Source of the DNA: a virus
IMG/VR virus record: IMGVR_UViG_3300036944_000550
Span: 32,536-96,535 of that record
Reading direction: 5' to 3' (one strand)
DNA length: 64,000 nucleotides
Part shown: one piece after another, positions 52,984 through 61,161 of the stretch
Position numbering within the stretch: the first letter of the stretch is position 1
How the letters are laid out: each line of letters begins with the position of its first letter
The notes under the pieces: model-generated
Database searches by the model: none
Told to the model about the DNA's origin: nothing
What the model saw: the letters and a program-made list of their open reading frames with translations, nothing else
Translations under genes and position numbers: made by a program

Positions 52984-53259
52984 ATGATGAATATTTTTTA
53001 TGAAACTGGTAACGCGAAAAATAGCGATTTTAATCCGTTCACAATCCTGAAAATGAATCCTAATAGTGCTTGGGCGAATCATTCATATAATCATTTTGTT
53101 CTGTGTCACATCTTCCGCAATTCGCCCGATACACGAGAAAAAATTCAAGCCGGAAAAGAAATTGAAATCGCTGAACGAAAAATGACTTTCTGGGAACGCC
53201 ATCGTGAGTTTGATCGTGAGTCTGCCGAATATTATAGAAAAAAATATTACCGAATGTAA
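52984..53259 (+). CDS. small early protein, 91 residues
   Basis: ATG-ATG at 52984 behind AATAGGAGAAG. Sequence MMNIFYETGNAKNSDFNPFTILKMNPNSAWANHSYNHFVLCHIF, then a basic/charged helical end (KEIEIAERKMTFWERHREFDRESAEYYRKKYYRM). No known motif. Under its own strong early promoter, so probably made at once after infection; host take-over or anti-defence is a reasonable guess only. Confidence 0.65.
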   Translation: MMNIFYETGNAKNSDFNPFTILKMNPNSAWANHSYNHFVLCHIFRNSPDTREKIQAGKEIEIAERKMTFWERHREFDRESAEYYRKKYYRM

Positions 53260-53267
53260 TTTGGGGC

Positions 53268-53296
53268 TTGACTTTTCTGTAGAAATGGGGTATAGT
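53268..53296 (+). promoter_or_regulatory. sigma70-type early promoter
   Basis: TTGACT (53268-53273), 17 nt, TATAGT (53291-53296), preceded by GGGGC. Shares GGGCTTGACTTTTCTGT with the promoter at 42149-42176. Confidence 0.85.
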
Positions 53297-53318
53297 AAAT
53301 TATATTATGGAGGTTTTG

Positions 53319-53513
53319 ATGGTTATTGATATTACTCAGCGCGAAGAAGAATTGCTAGAACTGCTCGGCGTTTCGTGGAACGGGTGGCAGTATGAACAGC
53401 AAAATTTTGCTGAAATTAATTTTGAGTTGGAAGCGAACGGTGTTCCCAATTATAAATCTTTCGAGGAATACCTCGAAGGTCGTCTTAAATATAAGCAAAG
53501 GATTGCAGCATAA
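53319..53513 (+). CDS. small early protein, 64 residues
   Basis: ATG at 53319 with GGAGG 8 nt upstream; the ATG at 53307 lies before that ribosome site and is unlikely. MVIDITQREEELLELLGVSWNGWQYEQQNFAEINFEL, acidic. The stop overlaps the next start (TAATG). No family recognised. Confidence 0.6.
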   Translation: MVIDITQREEELLELLGVSWNGWQYEQQNFAEINFELEANGVPNYKSFEEYLEGRLKYKQRIAA

Positions 53514-53728
53514 TGGTTAGTATTACAACTGAAGTCGAAGTTTACATGGACGACTTTGATGACCGAGATCTGATCGAAGAACTCACAGATCGAGGTTACT
53601 ACGTTAGCAAATCAAGCGGTGACATTCCTGTCGCACAGAGTCTTTATGATGCATGGGTCTACAAGACTGGCAATTTTGAAGATCTATTTCGGCAATTTTG
53701 CCAACAATCAATTGGGAGAAGTTTTTAA
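53513..53728 (+). CDS. small early acidic protein, 71 residues
   Basis: MVSITTEVEVYMDDFDDRDLIEELTDRGYYVSKSSGDIPVAQSL, acidic and likely one alpha/beta domain. Coupled on both sides by TAATG overlaps. Acidic small early proteins of phages often mimic DNA or bind host factors (inference from composition). Confidence 0.6.
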   Translation: MVSITTEVEVYMDDFDDRDLIEELTDRGYYVSKSSGDIPVAQSLYDAWVYKTGNFEDLFRQFCQQSIGRSF

Positions 53729-53898
53729 TGTCTACAACAATTCACGATCAGGAAATCGATGAGCACTTCGGTCGAGTTGAAAGCGAACTCAATACACAAG
53801 AAGTAACAGAAACTCCTGTTGTGTTTTTCCGATTCAACGAGGAAAAGGACAACCCACTACTTACTTGGACGTGGCACGGTAAACCCCATCGAAGTTAG
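53728..53898 (+). CDS. small early protein, 56 residues
   Basis: ATG at 53728 overlapping the previous stop, ribosome site GGGAGA. MSTTIHDQEIDEHFGRVESELNTQEVTETPVVFFRFNEEKD, acidic, ending WTWHGKPHRS. Its 3' end overlaps the cyclase gene tail-to-tail by 38 nt. Function unknown. Confidence 0.5.
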   Translation: MSTTIHDQEIDEHFGRVESELNTQEVTETPVVFFRFNEEKDNPLLTWTWHGKPHRS

Positions 53899-55924
53899 CA
53901 GGAGGTTCGCCCTCCATGCGCTCGAGCATCATGTCATAGTAATTTACCAACTCTCCTTGCCAGCACTTCTTTAAGTCGCTGGCAAACATTTTAGCGTCTT
54001 CCCAATTTCCGCTACGGTAAAATCCTAAGAATTTCTTATGTTGTAATTCACCAGCAGTATCATAGAATGGGAATGCTGTATATATTCTAGCAGGTTCTGT
54101 CTTACCTTTAACAGCAATTAGATCAAGTTCTACTACTTGGTATACATCCCCAACCAATTCGGCAGTTTGCGGTCCGAGGACGAGTTTGACTCCATAAGGC
54201 TTGGATTGACCTTCCAGACGAGCAGCCAAATTAACGCCATCCCCCAAGCAAGTATAGTCAAAACGCTGAGTGCTGCCCATATTACCAACAACCACAGTGG
54301 CAGTGTTAATACCAAGACCCATCCCAAAAGCGGGTACACCTTCTCTTTTAATTTCGTCATTGAAAATCTCCAAATCTTTTAGCATCTGAAAGGCAGTTCT
54401 TACTGCATCTAACGCATGCTTGTTATTATCCAACGGTGCATTCCAGAATGCCATCTGAGCATCACCAATATACTTGTCTAGTGTACCCTTGTTCTCAAGG
54501 ATTGCTCTTGTCATCACCGTCATGTAGCGATTCATAATCTTCGTAAGACCTTGAACGTCTTCACCGTAGTGTTCAGAGATGGTAGTAAACCCACGAACGT
54601 CTGTAAACATGATCGACAGTTCCCTAGAGTCACCACCAAGTGTCAGAAGTTCTGGTTGCCTTTGTAACTGAGCGACAAGATCTGGTGACAGATAGGTTCC
54701 GAACTGCTTCTTAATTTGCTGTTTCTGTAGATATTCAGAAATATACTTTGCGGTGAAGATGTGAATATAGATGAGAGCAATAGCAAATACGTTAAATGTT
54801 ACATCGAACAGAATACCTTTGCTCGCAAACAGATAAACAGGTAGATAGAAATATCCACCGAGAATCACAGCAATATAAATTATAGAGAATTTAAAACGAG
54901 AAAGAATGATCAATGCCAGAGCAAGACCAAGAAAAGCAGCGAGATCCGCAATTGCTGACCAGTTCGGAATCGCAACCGAATCCCCATTTATCAGAGTTTC
55001 AAGAATACTCGCCTGAAGGACATGGGGATATTGCGCACCTGAGGGAGTCGCTACAGGGTTCGCTATACCAGCAGCAGTTACGCCAACAATTACAATTTTC
55101 CCATCAAGACGAGGAATATCAGAACCTACTTCAACAGATGGAAATACATAATTGGGATTAATAAACGTTCTTCCATATTCATCTGTTTTAATTGTCTCGA
55201 AAGAAGGAATTCGTAATGCTTCAACCCCAGTCTGATTTATCTTTGCCTGATACGAAGGGTCTCCGGCAGCAACTCTTAACATTTCTAGAGCAAACGCAGG
55301 ATAGTATTCACCCTCTGATGTTGCGAGAAGCGGAACTCGTCGCACAACTCCGTCAGATTCAGGAAGAGTTGACGTTACTCCAACACCAGCAGCATTCTGC
55401 TGAAGCATTGCTAGATTCGATAGGACGCATGGATATGACGAAATAAAGTCTGTCGCCTGACCGTCTCCAATCACAGCAACTCCTGTCCGACCTAGATCCG
55501 CTCGGTGAGCACTCTTTGATGCAGTACAGTCAGCGGACACAGTCTGACTGAGAACTACTGGATACTGATTTAAGGTATCCGAAAGAACTCGATCAGTCCC
55601 CATCCGATCAGACTCAGGCATAAGTATAGTGCTACCAACAAGAGTAGCCCCTCTAGCATAAAGGTCGCTAATAATTTGAGCATGGACCTCACGTGGAAAC
55701 GGCCACTGACCATATTTCTCAATTGCTTTCTCCCCAATATTGACTGTTACAATTTGTTCAGATTGCGTCGGCGAACCGAGCATCAAATAATCATAAAACT
55801 TCAATCTCGCGGATTCGACCATGTATGGATTTGCTAGTTTTACTGTTAACAATACCGCAAAAGTAATCAATGCCAACCATGGCGAGAGTAGAACTTTTTT
55901 AGTTTTTTGTATAAGAGTATCCAT
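53861..55924 (-). CDS. CHASE2-domain class III adenylate cyclase
   Basis: 687 residues. TM helix at about 12-30; extracytoplasmic CHASE2 sensor (about 35-320: VTVNIGEKAIEKYGQWPFPREVHAQIISDLYARGATLVGSTILM, IVGVTAAGIANPVATP); three or four TM helices (325-392); class III cyclase (430-625). Metal Asp442 and Asp488, adenine-selecting Lys484 and Thr558 (LDKYIGD, DYTCLGD), and transition-state Asn565/Arg569 (VNLAARLE) are all present, so it should make cAMP. It is the last gene of the late curli operon, behind FecR and curlin genes. CHASE2 cyclases are host proteins; a phage copy is unusual. Start at 55924 overlaps the curlin stop by 26 nt. Confidence 0.92.
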   Translation of the reverse strand: MDTLIQKTKKVLLSPWLALITFAVLLTVKLANPYMVESARLKFYDYLMLGSPTQSEQIVTVNIGEKAIEKYGQWPFPREVHAQIISDLYARGATLVGSTILMPESDRMGTDRVLSDTLNQYPVVLSQTVSADCTASKSAHRADLGRTGVAVIGDGQATDFISSYPCVLSNLAMLQQNAAGVGVTSTLPESDGVVRRVPLLATSEGEYYPAFALEMLRVAAGDPSYQAKINQTGVEALRIPSFETIKTDEYGRTFINPNYVFPSVEVGSDIPRLDGKIVIVGVTAAGIANPVATPSGAQYPHVLQASILETLINGDSVAIPNWSAIADLAAFLGLALALIILSRFKFSIIYIAVILGGYFYLPVYLFASKGILFDVTFNVFAIALIYIHIFTAKYISEYLQKQQIKKQFGTYLSPDLVAQLQRQPELLTLGGDSRELSIMFTDVRGFTTISEHYGEDVQGLTKIMNRYMTVMTRAILENKGTLDKYIGDAQMAFWNAPLDNNKHALDAVRTAFQMLKDLEIFNDEIKREGVPAFGMGLGINTATVVVGNMGSTQRFDYTCLGDGVNLAARLEGQSKPYGVKLVLGPQTAELVGDVYQVVELDLIAVKGKTEPARIYTAFPFYDTAGELQHKKFLGFYRSGNWEDAKMFASDLKKCWQGELVNYYDMMLERMEGEPPANFDGVYRATSK

Positions 55925-57353
55925 TACATGGTCCAGTCGTGCATGTTATTTCCATTTTCGCAGAGTCGGCGGCAGTCAAGTTATTTTGTGTGACAGTTAC
56001 ACCAATTCCAGGACTATTTAGTAAAAGTTGAAATTGCTTCGCAGAAGCACCTAGTTGAGTAACAGATGCAGTAACTCCACCAAATGGTGCGCTGATATCT
56101 AGAAAATGGTTACCAGTCCCTTGTTGTAAGGCACTGATATTATTAGAGTTTCCTAAAGCATTGATAAACAACGATTTTCCGTTAGCGTCTTTTTGCTGTG
56201 CTGAGATTTGATTGCTCAGACCATTGGTAATAATCTCCGCATATTTACCACCATATTGTTGAGTCAGAGATACAATATTGTTATTACCAGTTATAGAAAC
56301 TTCTGCTAAATTCTTACCGATTGGTGTTACTGCTGTACCTTGATTAATAGTTACGCTGTTACCGCTACCATTGATCAGCATTGCTTGTGCGCCATTAACG
56401 CCACGAATTTGATTTTGCTTTGAGAACTGTTCGATATAAACCGAATTGTTAGATCCAGTAGCATTGATGTAAATAGAGTTTTGCGTAATCGCATTTGTTT
56501 GATTAATCTTCAATGATTGGTTCGCACTGATTGATGCCAACGGAAATGTTGGTTCTGGTGGCGCAGGTGGAGGAGGTGGCGGTGCAGAAGAACCAGCATT
56601 AGGAGCAACAGGTGTAAAGGTTGCTCCATTCAAGGAGGTTGTTCCTTGCATCTGATCGATAAACAGAATTGGTGATAATGCAGTATCGCCTAGATTGAAT
56701 GAGGCAAATCCTAAAAGATAGTTTCCGTCAGCAGGAACTGTGAAGACTGCGACTTGCCAACCTGTAGCACCGTAAGACCCCACAGAATAATTTCCAGTTC
56801 CTTGATTGGTGAATCCTAGAAGCGCGAAGTTTTGAGTTTGTCCGTTGATTGTCGGAGTACCATTACCACCAGTAACAGTGATCATCGATCCATCATTGTA
56901 TGGAACATAATCCGTCGAAACATACTGCCAAGCATAAGTGTATGTTGTTCCTGCTTGAAGGAACATTGTTCTACTGATAGAAGTCGCATTGGTAGGATAC
57001 ATGCTACCATTAGAGTAAATAGTATTCCTAATTGATGTAATTGTAGAACCTGACAACCCTAAAGTAGTCATGGCACCATCAAATCCAGGAGATCCATTTC
57101 CTGCTTGTAGCGATACCATGTAGGAACCATATGGAGTAACAGTCCAGCACTTACCGCCACCTGGACAGTAGTTAGTCATACCAGTTGTTACTTGAACACC
57201 CGAACCACTATCACTCCAGGAAGTTCTTGCTGTAGTTGAACCGTTACTAACAGTCCAACCTGTATAGTTGCCATTCTCGAAACCGTAGTTCGTTACCTGT
57301 GCGAATGCAGGCATCGCAAACAATAATAAGAATAGAGCAATTAGATTTTTCAT
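55899..57353 (-). CDS. secreted curlin-repeat protein (large)
   Basis: 484 residues. Signal peptide MKNLIALFLLLFAMPAFAQ. Residues 20-255 form a beta-rich N-terminal domain with TNYGFENGNYTGWTVSNGS and lectin-like patterns. A Pro-rich hinge (SSAPPPPPPAPPEP, about 255-270) follows. From about 280 come curlin-type repeats of N-x-V/I-x-I-x-Q and G-x-x-N (SGNSVTINQG, GNNNIVSLTQQYG, GNSNNISALQQGTGN). CsgA/B-like subunits self-assemble into amyloid fibres outside the cell. Coupled to the FecR gene by ATGA overlap. Confidence 0.8.
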   Translation of the reverse strand: MKNLIALFLLLFAMPAFAQVTNYGFENGNYTGWTVSNGSTTARTSWSDSGSGVQVTTGMTNYCPGGGKCWTVTPYGSYMVSLQAGNGSPGFDGAMTTLGLSGSTITSIRNTIYSNGSMYPTNATSISRTMFLQAGTTYTYAWQYVSTDYVPYNDGSMITVTGGNGTPTINGQTQNFALLGFTNQGTGNYSVGSYGATGWQVAVFTVPADGNYLLGFASFNLGDTALSPILFIDQMQGTTSLNGATFTPVAPNAGSSAPPPPPPAPPEPTFPLASISANQSLKINQTNAITQNSIYINATGSNNSVYIEQFSKQNQIRGVNGAQAMLINGSGNSVTINQGTAVTPIGKNLAEVSITGNNNIVSLTQQYGGKYAEIITNGLSNQISAQQKDANGKSLFINALGNSNNISALQQGTGNHFLDISAPFGGVTASVTQLGASAKQFQLLLNSPGIGVTVTQNNLTAADSAKMEITCTTGPCNGYSYTKN

Positions 57354-58495
57354 CTTGCACCTGTTTCCTGCATCACAGTTATATTACCTTGTGGTCTACC
57401 AGTTCCTGATGTTGTCCACTTATCGTCCACAAAGTTGTAAACATCTATCAAACCATTTTGAACAGATACCACTTGCGCTTCGTTACCTTTCTCCAACCAG
57501 ATAGTAACTGCCTGTTGTCTATCTTCGGAGAGTCGAGTATACACCCAACCGACTTGAACATTCTTCTTGAACGTAGGAGAAACATTAGTATAGACTGTTT
57601 CTGCTGGTTTACCACCTTCGTTAAATTCAGCAAAAACTTCTAGTAGTTCTTGAGGTGTTGCTTGACGAAGCATGGCAACTGTAACTTGTTCCGTGCTATC
57701 ATCGGTGCCTGCATCTGGATCCTTATTGTCATCCGATGCTGCTTTTGCAGGGTTAGTAAATTTCTTTAAACTATCTCTAGCAAGTTGAAGCAAACTTTGC
57801 CCATCATCCGTTTCTAGTGGAACAATTTGAACATTGTTATCTAGCGCCTTCATCAAAGGATTAATAACTACTGGTGGAGCAGGAGGAGCAAAGTTGTTTT
57901 CCACAACTGTTGCTTGGAATGGTTGAGTTAATGTAACTACGCCAGATGCTGTAATAACATCTATCATTCCATTCGGACATTCCGCAGTCTGTTTGGTGAT
58001 GTCTAATTCGTTATAACATTCGGGAACCAGCACGACCGTAGAACGACCTGCTTCATCAACCGACATAACGAAGTCTGTGCCACGAACTGCGATAGTAGCA
58101 GTTGGTGTGCGAATGTTTACGCCTCTGGGGTTTGTTTTTGCGACTTTACCTGACGCATATCTAACTGTTCCAAGAGCAACTCGTAACCCGAGTTTGCCTT
58201 TTGATTTCCCTCCACCATCATACACAAAATCATCCACAAGAAGTCGCGAGTTTTCTGTAATATTAACTGTTGTCGAGTCATTGAATGTAATCCTAAATCT
58301 ACCTTGAGAGTTGGTGGACACTGTGTCCATTTTTTCTACAGCAGAACCTTTAGATGCTGCTGTAGTCTTAGCACCACGCTTAATGGCACCACCTCCTCTG
58401 GACTCTGTTATCGACCCAATACCAGCAAAGGCAGGAGTCGATAACAGAAAAATCAGTAGAAGATTAGTGACCAGTTTTGATATTAAACGTGCCAT
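57350..58495 (-). CDS. secreted FecR-domain protein
   Basis: About 381 residues from the ATG at 58495; a GTG at 58507 is possible. Signal peptide MARLISKLVTNLLLIFLLSTPAFA. FecR-type domain at about 40-190 (GRFRITFNDSTTVNITENSRLLVDDF, GKLGLRVALGTVRYASGKV, GVNIRTPTATIAVRGTDFVM). The C-terminal half is mixed charged. FecR domains sense signals outside the inner membrane; in marine bacteria such proteins often neighbour CHASE2 cyclases, as here. Overlaps the small curlin gene by 32 nt. Confidence 0.8.
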   Translation of the reverse strand: MARLISKLVTNLLLIFLLSTPAFAGIGSITESRGGGAIKRGAKTTAASKGSAVEKMDTVSTNSQGRFRITFNDSTTVNITENSRLLVDDFVYDGGGKSKGKLGLRVALGTVRYASGKVAKTNPRGVNIRTPTATIAVRGTDFVMSVDEAGRSTVVLVPECYNELDITKQTAECPNGMIDVITASGVVTLTQPFQATVVENNFAPPAPPVVINPLMKALDNNVQIVPLETDDGQSLLQLARDSLKKFTNPAKAASDDNKDPDAGTDDSTEQVTVAMLRQATPQELLEVFAEFNEGGKPAETVYTNVSPTFKKNVQVGWVYTRLSEDRQQAVTIWLEKGNEAQVVSVQNGLIDVYNFVDDKWTTSGTGRPQGNITVMQETGAR

Positions 58496-59237
58496 TTGAT
58501 CCCACACTATTAATATTGATCACAGTTTCAGATGCGCCATACTGTTGTGTTGTTACAGTGTTTAGCGAACCTGTTAGGTTTACATATAGTGAGTGACCAA
58601 ATGTTCCACCGAGATCGGTTTGTGTAACATCAAAGTCATTATAGTTGCCTGTCACCAGAATAGTTTGTGACGCATTTGGTGATAACGCATCCATGTTGAT
58701 TGTGTTATTGTTACCGTTGAAATCCATAGAGTTACGGATGTTAGCACCCGAACCACGGAAAACAAACGAGTTGTTATTACCAGTGAATTTGGCATTCATG
58801 TCAAGTTGATTACATGAGGAGTCAGTAACTTCAGTTCCGCAACGGATGGTAGCAGTATTCAGGTCACCGATTTGACGAATTGTTACATCGGCGATTCCTT
58901 GGGCTCCTGTATCGGATACGATACCCATATAAAGTTGGTTTCCATTGCCTGTTTGTATTGCGATAACGCTCTGGTTATCACCACGTAGGTAAATAGGATC
59001 AATAGAAGAACCGATGACATTAGCAGTACCAGTTTGAACGATGTTAACATCTACGTTACCCCCTTCTTGATCAATATAAACTTTATTGGTTGTCGCAACA
59101 GTATTCGCTTCTGTTTCATTTGGCGAAGTTGTTACAATTGCTGGAGGAGTTGGTGCTGTTGGTAGCACTGTTTGTGCAGTCACTGATGTTCCATAACAAA
59201 GAGCAGCTCCAACTAATAAAAACTTACTTAGTTTCAT
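58464..59237 (-). CDS. secreted curlin-repeat protein (small)
   Basis: 257 residues from ATG at 59237 (signal peptide MKLSKFLLVGAALCYGTSVTAQ); an earlier start at 59285 would disrupt the signal peptide. Then repeats of the curlin pattern: NVDVNIVQTGTANVIG, NQSVIAIQTGNGNQLYMG, VTIRQIGDLNTATI, FTGNNNSFVFRGSG, NGNNNTINM, NYNDFDVTQTDLGG. Likely the amyloid subunit exported through CsgG. Ribosome site AAAGGAAAC. Overlaps the csgG stop. Confidence 0.82.
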   Translation of the reverse strand: MKLSKFLLVGAALCYGTSVTAQTVLPTAPTPPAIVTTSPNETEANTVATTNKVYIDQEGGNVDVNIVQTGTANVIGSSIDPIYLRGDNQSVIAIQTGNGNQLYMGIVSDTGAQGIADVTIRQIGDLNTATIRCGTEVTDSSCNQLDMNAKFTGNNNSFVFRGSGANIRNSMDFNGNNNTINMDALSPNASQTILVTGNYNDFDVTQTDLGGTFGHSLYVNLTGSLNTVTTQQYGASETVININSVGSNGTFNIKTGH

Positions 59238-60048
59238 TTGTTGTTTCCTTTTGTTTGAATCTCCATAGACTCTTTCTTTCACCATCCTTGATTAACTCAA
59301 CAACGGCCGTTTCTATGGCAGAACGGATCGCATAACTACCTGCTTCATTACTTGTTTGTTGTCCATCAAATTCAAATGCTTTAGTCGCCATGTCGAAAAA
59401 TGTGAATGCAGTTACTCCCTCGGAAGTAGAGAGAACAGTTTTCTCTACAGTAACCGAATTGAGAACTTCGCCAGTCTGGACAGAAACTAGACGAAGACTA
59501 ACTGTAACTTGGTCTTGTGTGTATTGCTGGTATGGACCGACGCCAAGGAATCTAGCACCAGTACCACCAGTTTTAATGTTAGAATTATAATCAATGATAC
59601 CACCTTCAATGATGATACCCGCAACCTTTAGTGGTGGAAGAGGTTCAGCCGCTTCTCCTGAAATTTGTTCACGCATCTGACGAACAAGTTGACGTTCTTT
59701 AATCAGCGAATCAATACCGACACGTTCAACAGGAATAAACCACTTACCGTTTCCTGTATCCTGTAGTGTTTTGATCAGATATGCATCTGCACCCTGAGTT
59801 ACCGCAGTCGAGAAACTGGCAAGAGTCGAAGATGGTTTACGTTGTCCAGTTCTATCAGTAAACGAATACAGCGCGATGGGAATTGGTTGCCCATCTAATT
59901 CAGGAAGATCCTTGAATAGTTTTGGATTTGCAAAACGCTTGACTTCAGCATCATCTCTAAAGAGATATGATTGGTTGGCAGTAGGATGAAGTGCACCGAC
60001 GCATCCAGAAAGAACTAACAAAAGCGGAAGGAGAATTAACTTTTTCAT
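59224..60048 (-). CDS. csgG: CsgG curli secretion lipoprotein
   Basis: 274 residues (E. coli CsgG: 277). Lipoprotein signal MKKLILLPLLLVLSGC (Cys16 lipid anchor). FTDRTGQRKPSSTLASFSTAVTQGADAYLIKTLQDTGNGKWFIPVERVGIDSLIKERQLVRQMREQ and IIEGGIIDYNSNIKTGGTGARFLGVGPYQQYTQDQVTVSLRLVSVQTGEVLNSV are the CsgG core that makes the nonameric outer-membrane pore. All key blocks are intact. Directly after csgF. Confidence 0.92.
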   Translation of the reverse strand: MKKLILLPLLLVLSGCVGALHPTANQSYLFRDDAEVKRFANPKLFKDLPELDGQPIPIALYSFTDRTGQRKPSSTLASFSTAVTQGADAYLIKTLQDTGNGKWFIPVERVGIDSLIKERQLVRQMREQISGEAAEPLPPLKVAGIIIEGGIIDYNSNIKTGGTGARFLGVGPYQQYTQDQVTVSLRLVSVQTGEVLNSVTVEKTVLSTSEGVTAFTFFDMATKAFEFDGQQTSNEAGSYAIRSAIETAVVELIKDGERKSLWRFKQKETTNETK

Positions 60049-60057
60049 ACCGTCTCC

Positions 60058-60507
60058 TTAGAATGCGAATTTAGCAATAGGAACGACAACAACCGTAGTA
60101 TTGCCATTCTTATCCACTACTGTTAGAGTAACTTCAGTTCCAGTCTTGACATAACTCACAGAATTACCATCGAGATTAAATGTTCCTGTGGTTGATGTTC
60201 CGCCTTCTGCGAACAGATTATTCGAAAGTTGTGTAGCAAGTTGAGCATAAACCTGAGAGGTAAACAACGCCATGAATTTAGCAAGAGGAGTATTTGATGC
60301 CTCTGCTCTTATCAATGCTGCTTTCGCTGCCTCTGCGTCTTTGATTGCCTGTTCGCGCGAACGCTCTTGTGCGTCGATTGACTGCACATGCGAAGACCAC
60401 CCATAACCAGTAAAGGAAGGTGATTTAAACTGTTGAACAATCGGATCGGCGTATGCTGGACTACTTAGACTTAGTAGCGTCAGGAGCATCATCGCTCGTT
60501 TTAGCAT
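60058..60507 (-). CDS. csgF: CsgF curli assembly factor
   Basis: 149 residues (E. coli CsgF: 138). Signal peptide MLKRAMMLLTLLSLSSPAYA, then PIVQQFKSPSFTGYGWSSHVQSIDAQER, a form of the CsgF N-terminus that inserts into the CsgG pore (F-x-N-P-x-F is changed to F-K-S-P-S-F). C-terminal beta part TTTGTFNLDGNSVSYVKTGTEVTLTVVD. Ribosome site GGGGAAGAG. Precedes csgG as a complex partner. Confidence 0.85.
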   Translation of the reverse strand: MLKRAMMLLTLLSLSSPAYADPIVQQFKSPSFTGYGWSSHVQSIDAQERSREQAIKDAEAAKAALIRAEASNTPLAKFMALFTSQVYAQLATQLSNNLFAEGGTSTTGTFNLDGNSVSYVKTGTEVTLTVVDKNGNTTVVVVPIAKFAF

Positions 60508-60575
60508 TTTTCTCTTCCCCTTTGTTTTTGTTGTCAGAAGAAAAATTTAAATCAAAAGTAAATACCTTGAGGATT

Positions 60576-60842
60576 TCAATTTTTAGGTTTATTGTCATCA
60601 CTATGATCCTCTTTTATTTGTAGTACTACACTCACCTTCTGGTTTAATCTTATCAAATCGTTATCAAGCATACGAACACGGTCAATCAACGCAATCAAAA
60701 TTACATTTGTTTCACCAATCAATGGCATCAGTTTATCTGTTACGAATTTATAGATGAACCACACAAAGTACCCCATACCGACAGAGGCGACAATTGGGAA
60801 TCCATACTGCTTTACAAGTTCTGCAATCAGTTGTGGATCCAC
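60576..60842 (-). CDS. small membrane protein, holin-like (copy 2)
   Basis: 88 residues. N-terminal TM segment (YGFPIVASVGMGYFVWFIYKF), then an amphipathic/coiled part (ALIDRVRMLDNDLIRLNQKVSVV) and a charged tail (DHSDDNKPKN). Paralogue of the next gene (VGFPIAAALLGGVFVYFV...). Shape and size match BhlA-type holins, but it precedes curli genes, so it could serve secretion. The start overlaps the upstream stop by one base (60842). Confidence 0.6.
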   Translation of the reverse strand: MDPQLIAELVKQYGFPIVASVGMGYFVWFIYKFVTDKLMPLIGETNVILIALIDRVRMLDNDLIRLNQKVSVVLQIKEDHSDDNKPKN

Positions 60843-61129
60843 TAGTCTTTCCTTGCGTCGTTTTTCCCGTCTGCTCGTGCTATTCTATCTAGATCTGGTT
60901 TAAGACCCAAGGCGGAACTAACAACTGCATCAACGCGAATAATATCATGGTTCATAGTTTTCACTCGGTTATCTAACCCCATGATAATACCCTGCATTCC
61001 TTTGAGTGCTTTTACAACACCCTCAAGAATATAGTTGATGACGAAATACACAAAAACCCCACCGAGCAATGCTGCTGCGATAGGGAATCCTACATCTCCA
61101 ATTAGTTTAAAAATTATGTCGTAACTCAT
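60842..61129 (-). CDS. small membrane protein, holin-like (copy 1)
   Basis: 95 residues. TM segment GDVGFPIAAALLGGVFVYFVINYI, then a heptad-like part (GIIMGLDNRVKTMNHDIIRVDAVVSSAL) and a charged C-terminus (DGKNDARKD). First gene of the late operon. No ribosome site; a perfect late box ends 5 nt before the ATG, so the mRNA may be leaderless. Holin or pore-accessory protein; not decided from sequence. Confidence 0.62.
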   Translation of the reverse strand: MSYDIIFKLIGDVGFPIAAALLGGVFVYFVINYILEGVVKALKGMQGIIMGLDNRVKTMNHDIIRVDAVVSSALGLKPDLDRIARADGKNDARKD

Positions 61130-61134
61130 ACGAC

Positions 61135-61142
61135 TATTTATA
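61135..61142 (-). promoter_or_regulatory. T4-type late promoter for curli-cyclase operon, leaderless geometry
   Basis: Exact TATAAATA on the - strand, then GTCGT, then the ATG of the first small membrane protein. Places all eight genes down to the cyclase under late control. Confidence 0.75.
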
Positions 61143-61161
61143 AGAAGTTACGTAAATTTAG

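Noticed and set aside
54913-55446. Two + strand open frames of 82 and 84 residues rich in Gln/Glu inside the cyclase gene
   Set aside because: They lie fully antisense to a clearly real CHASE2-cyclase and have no ribosome sites or promoters. Their composition is what the reverse of this gene would give.
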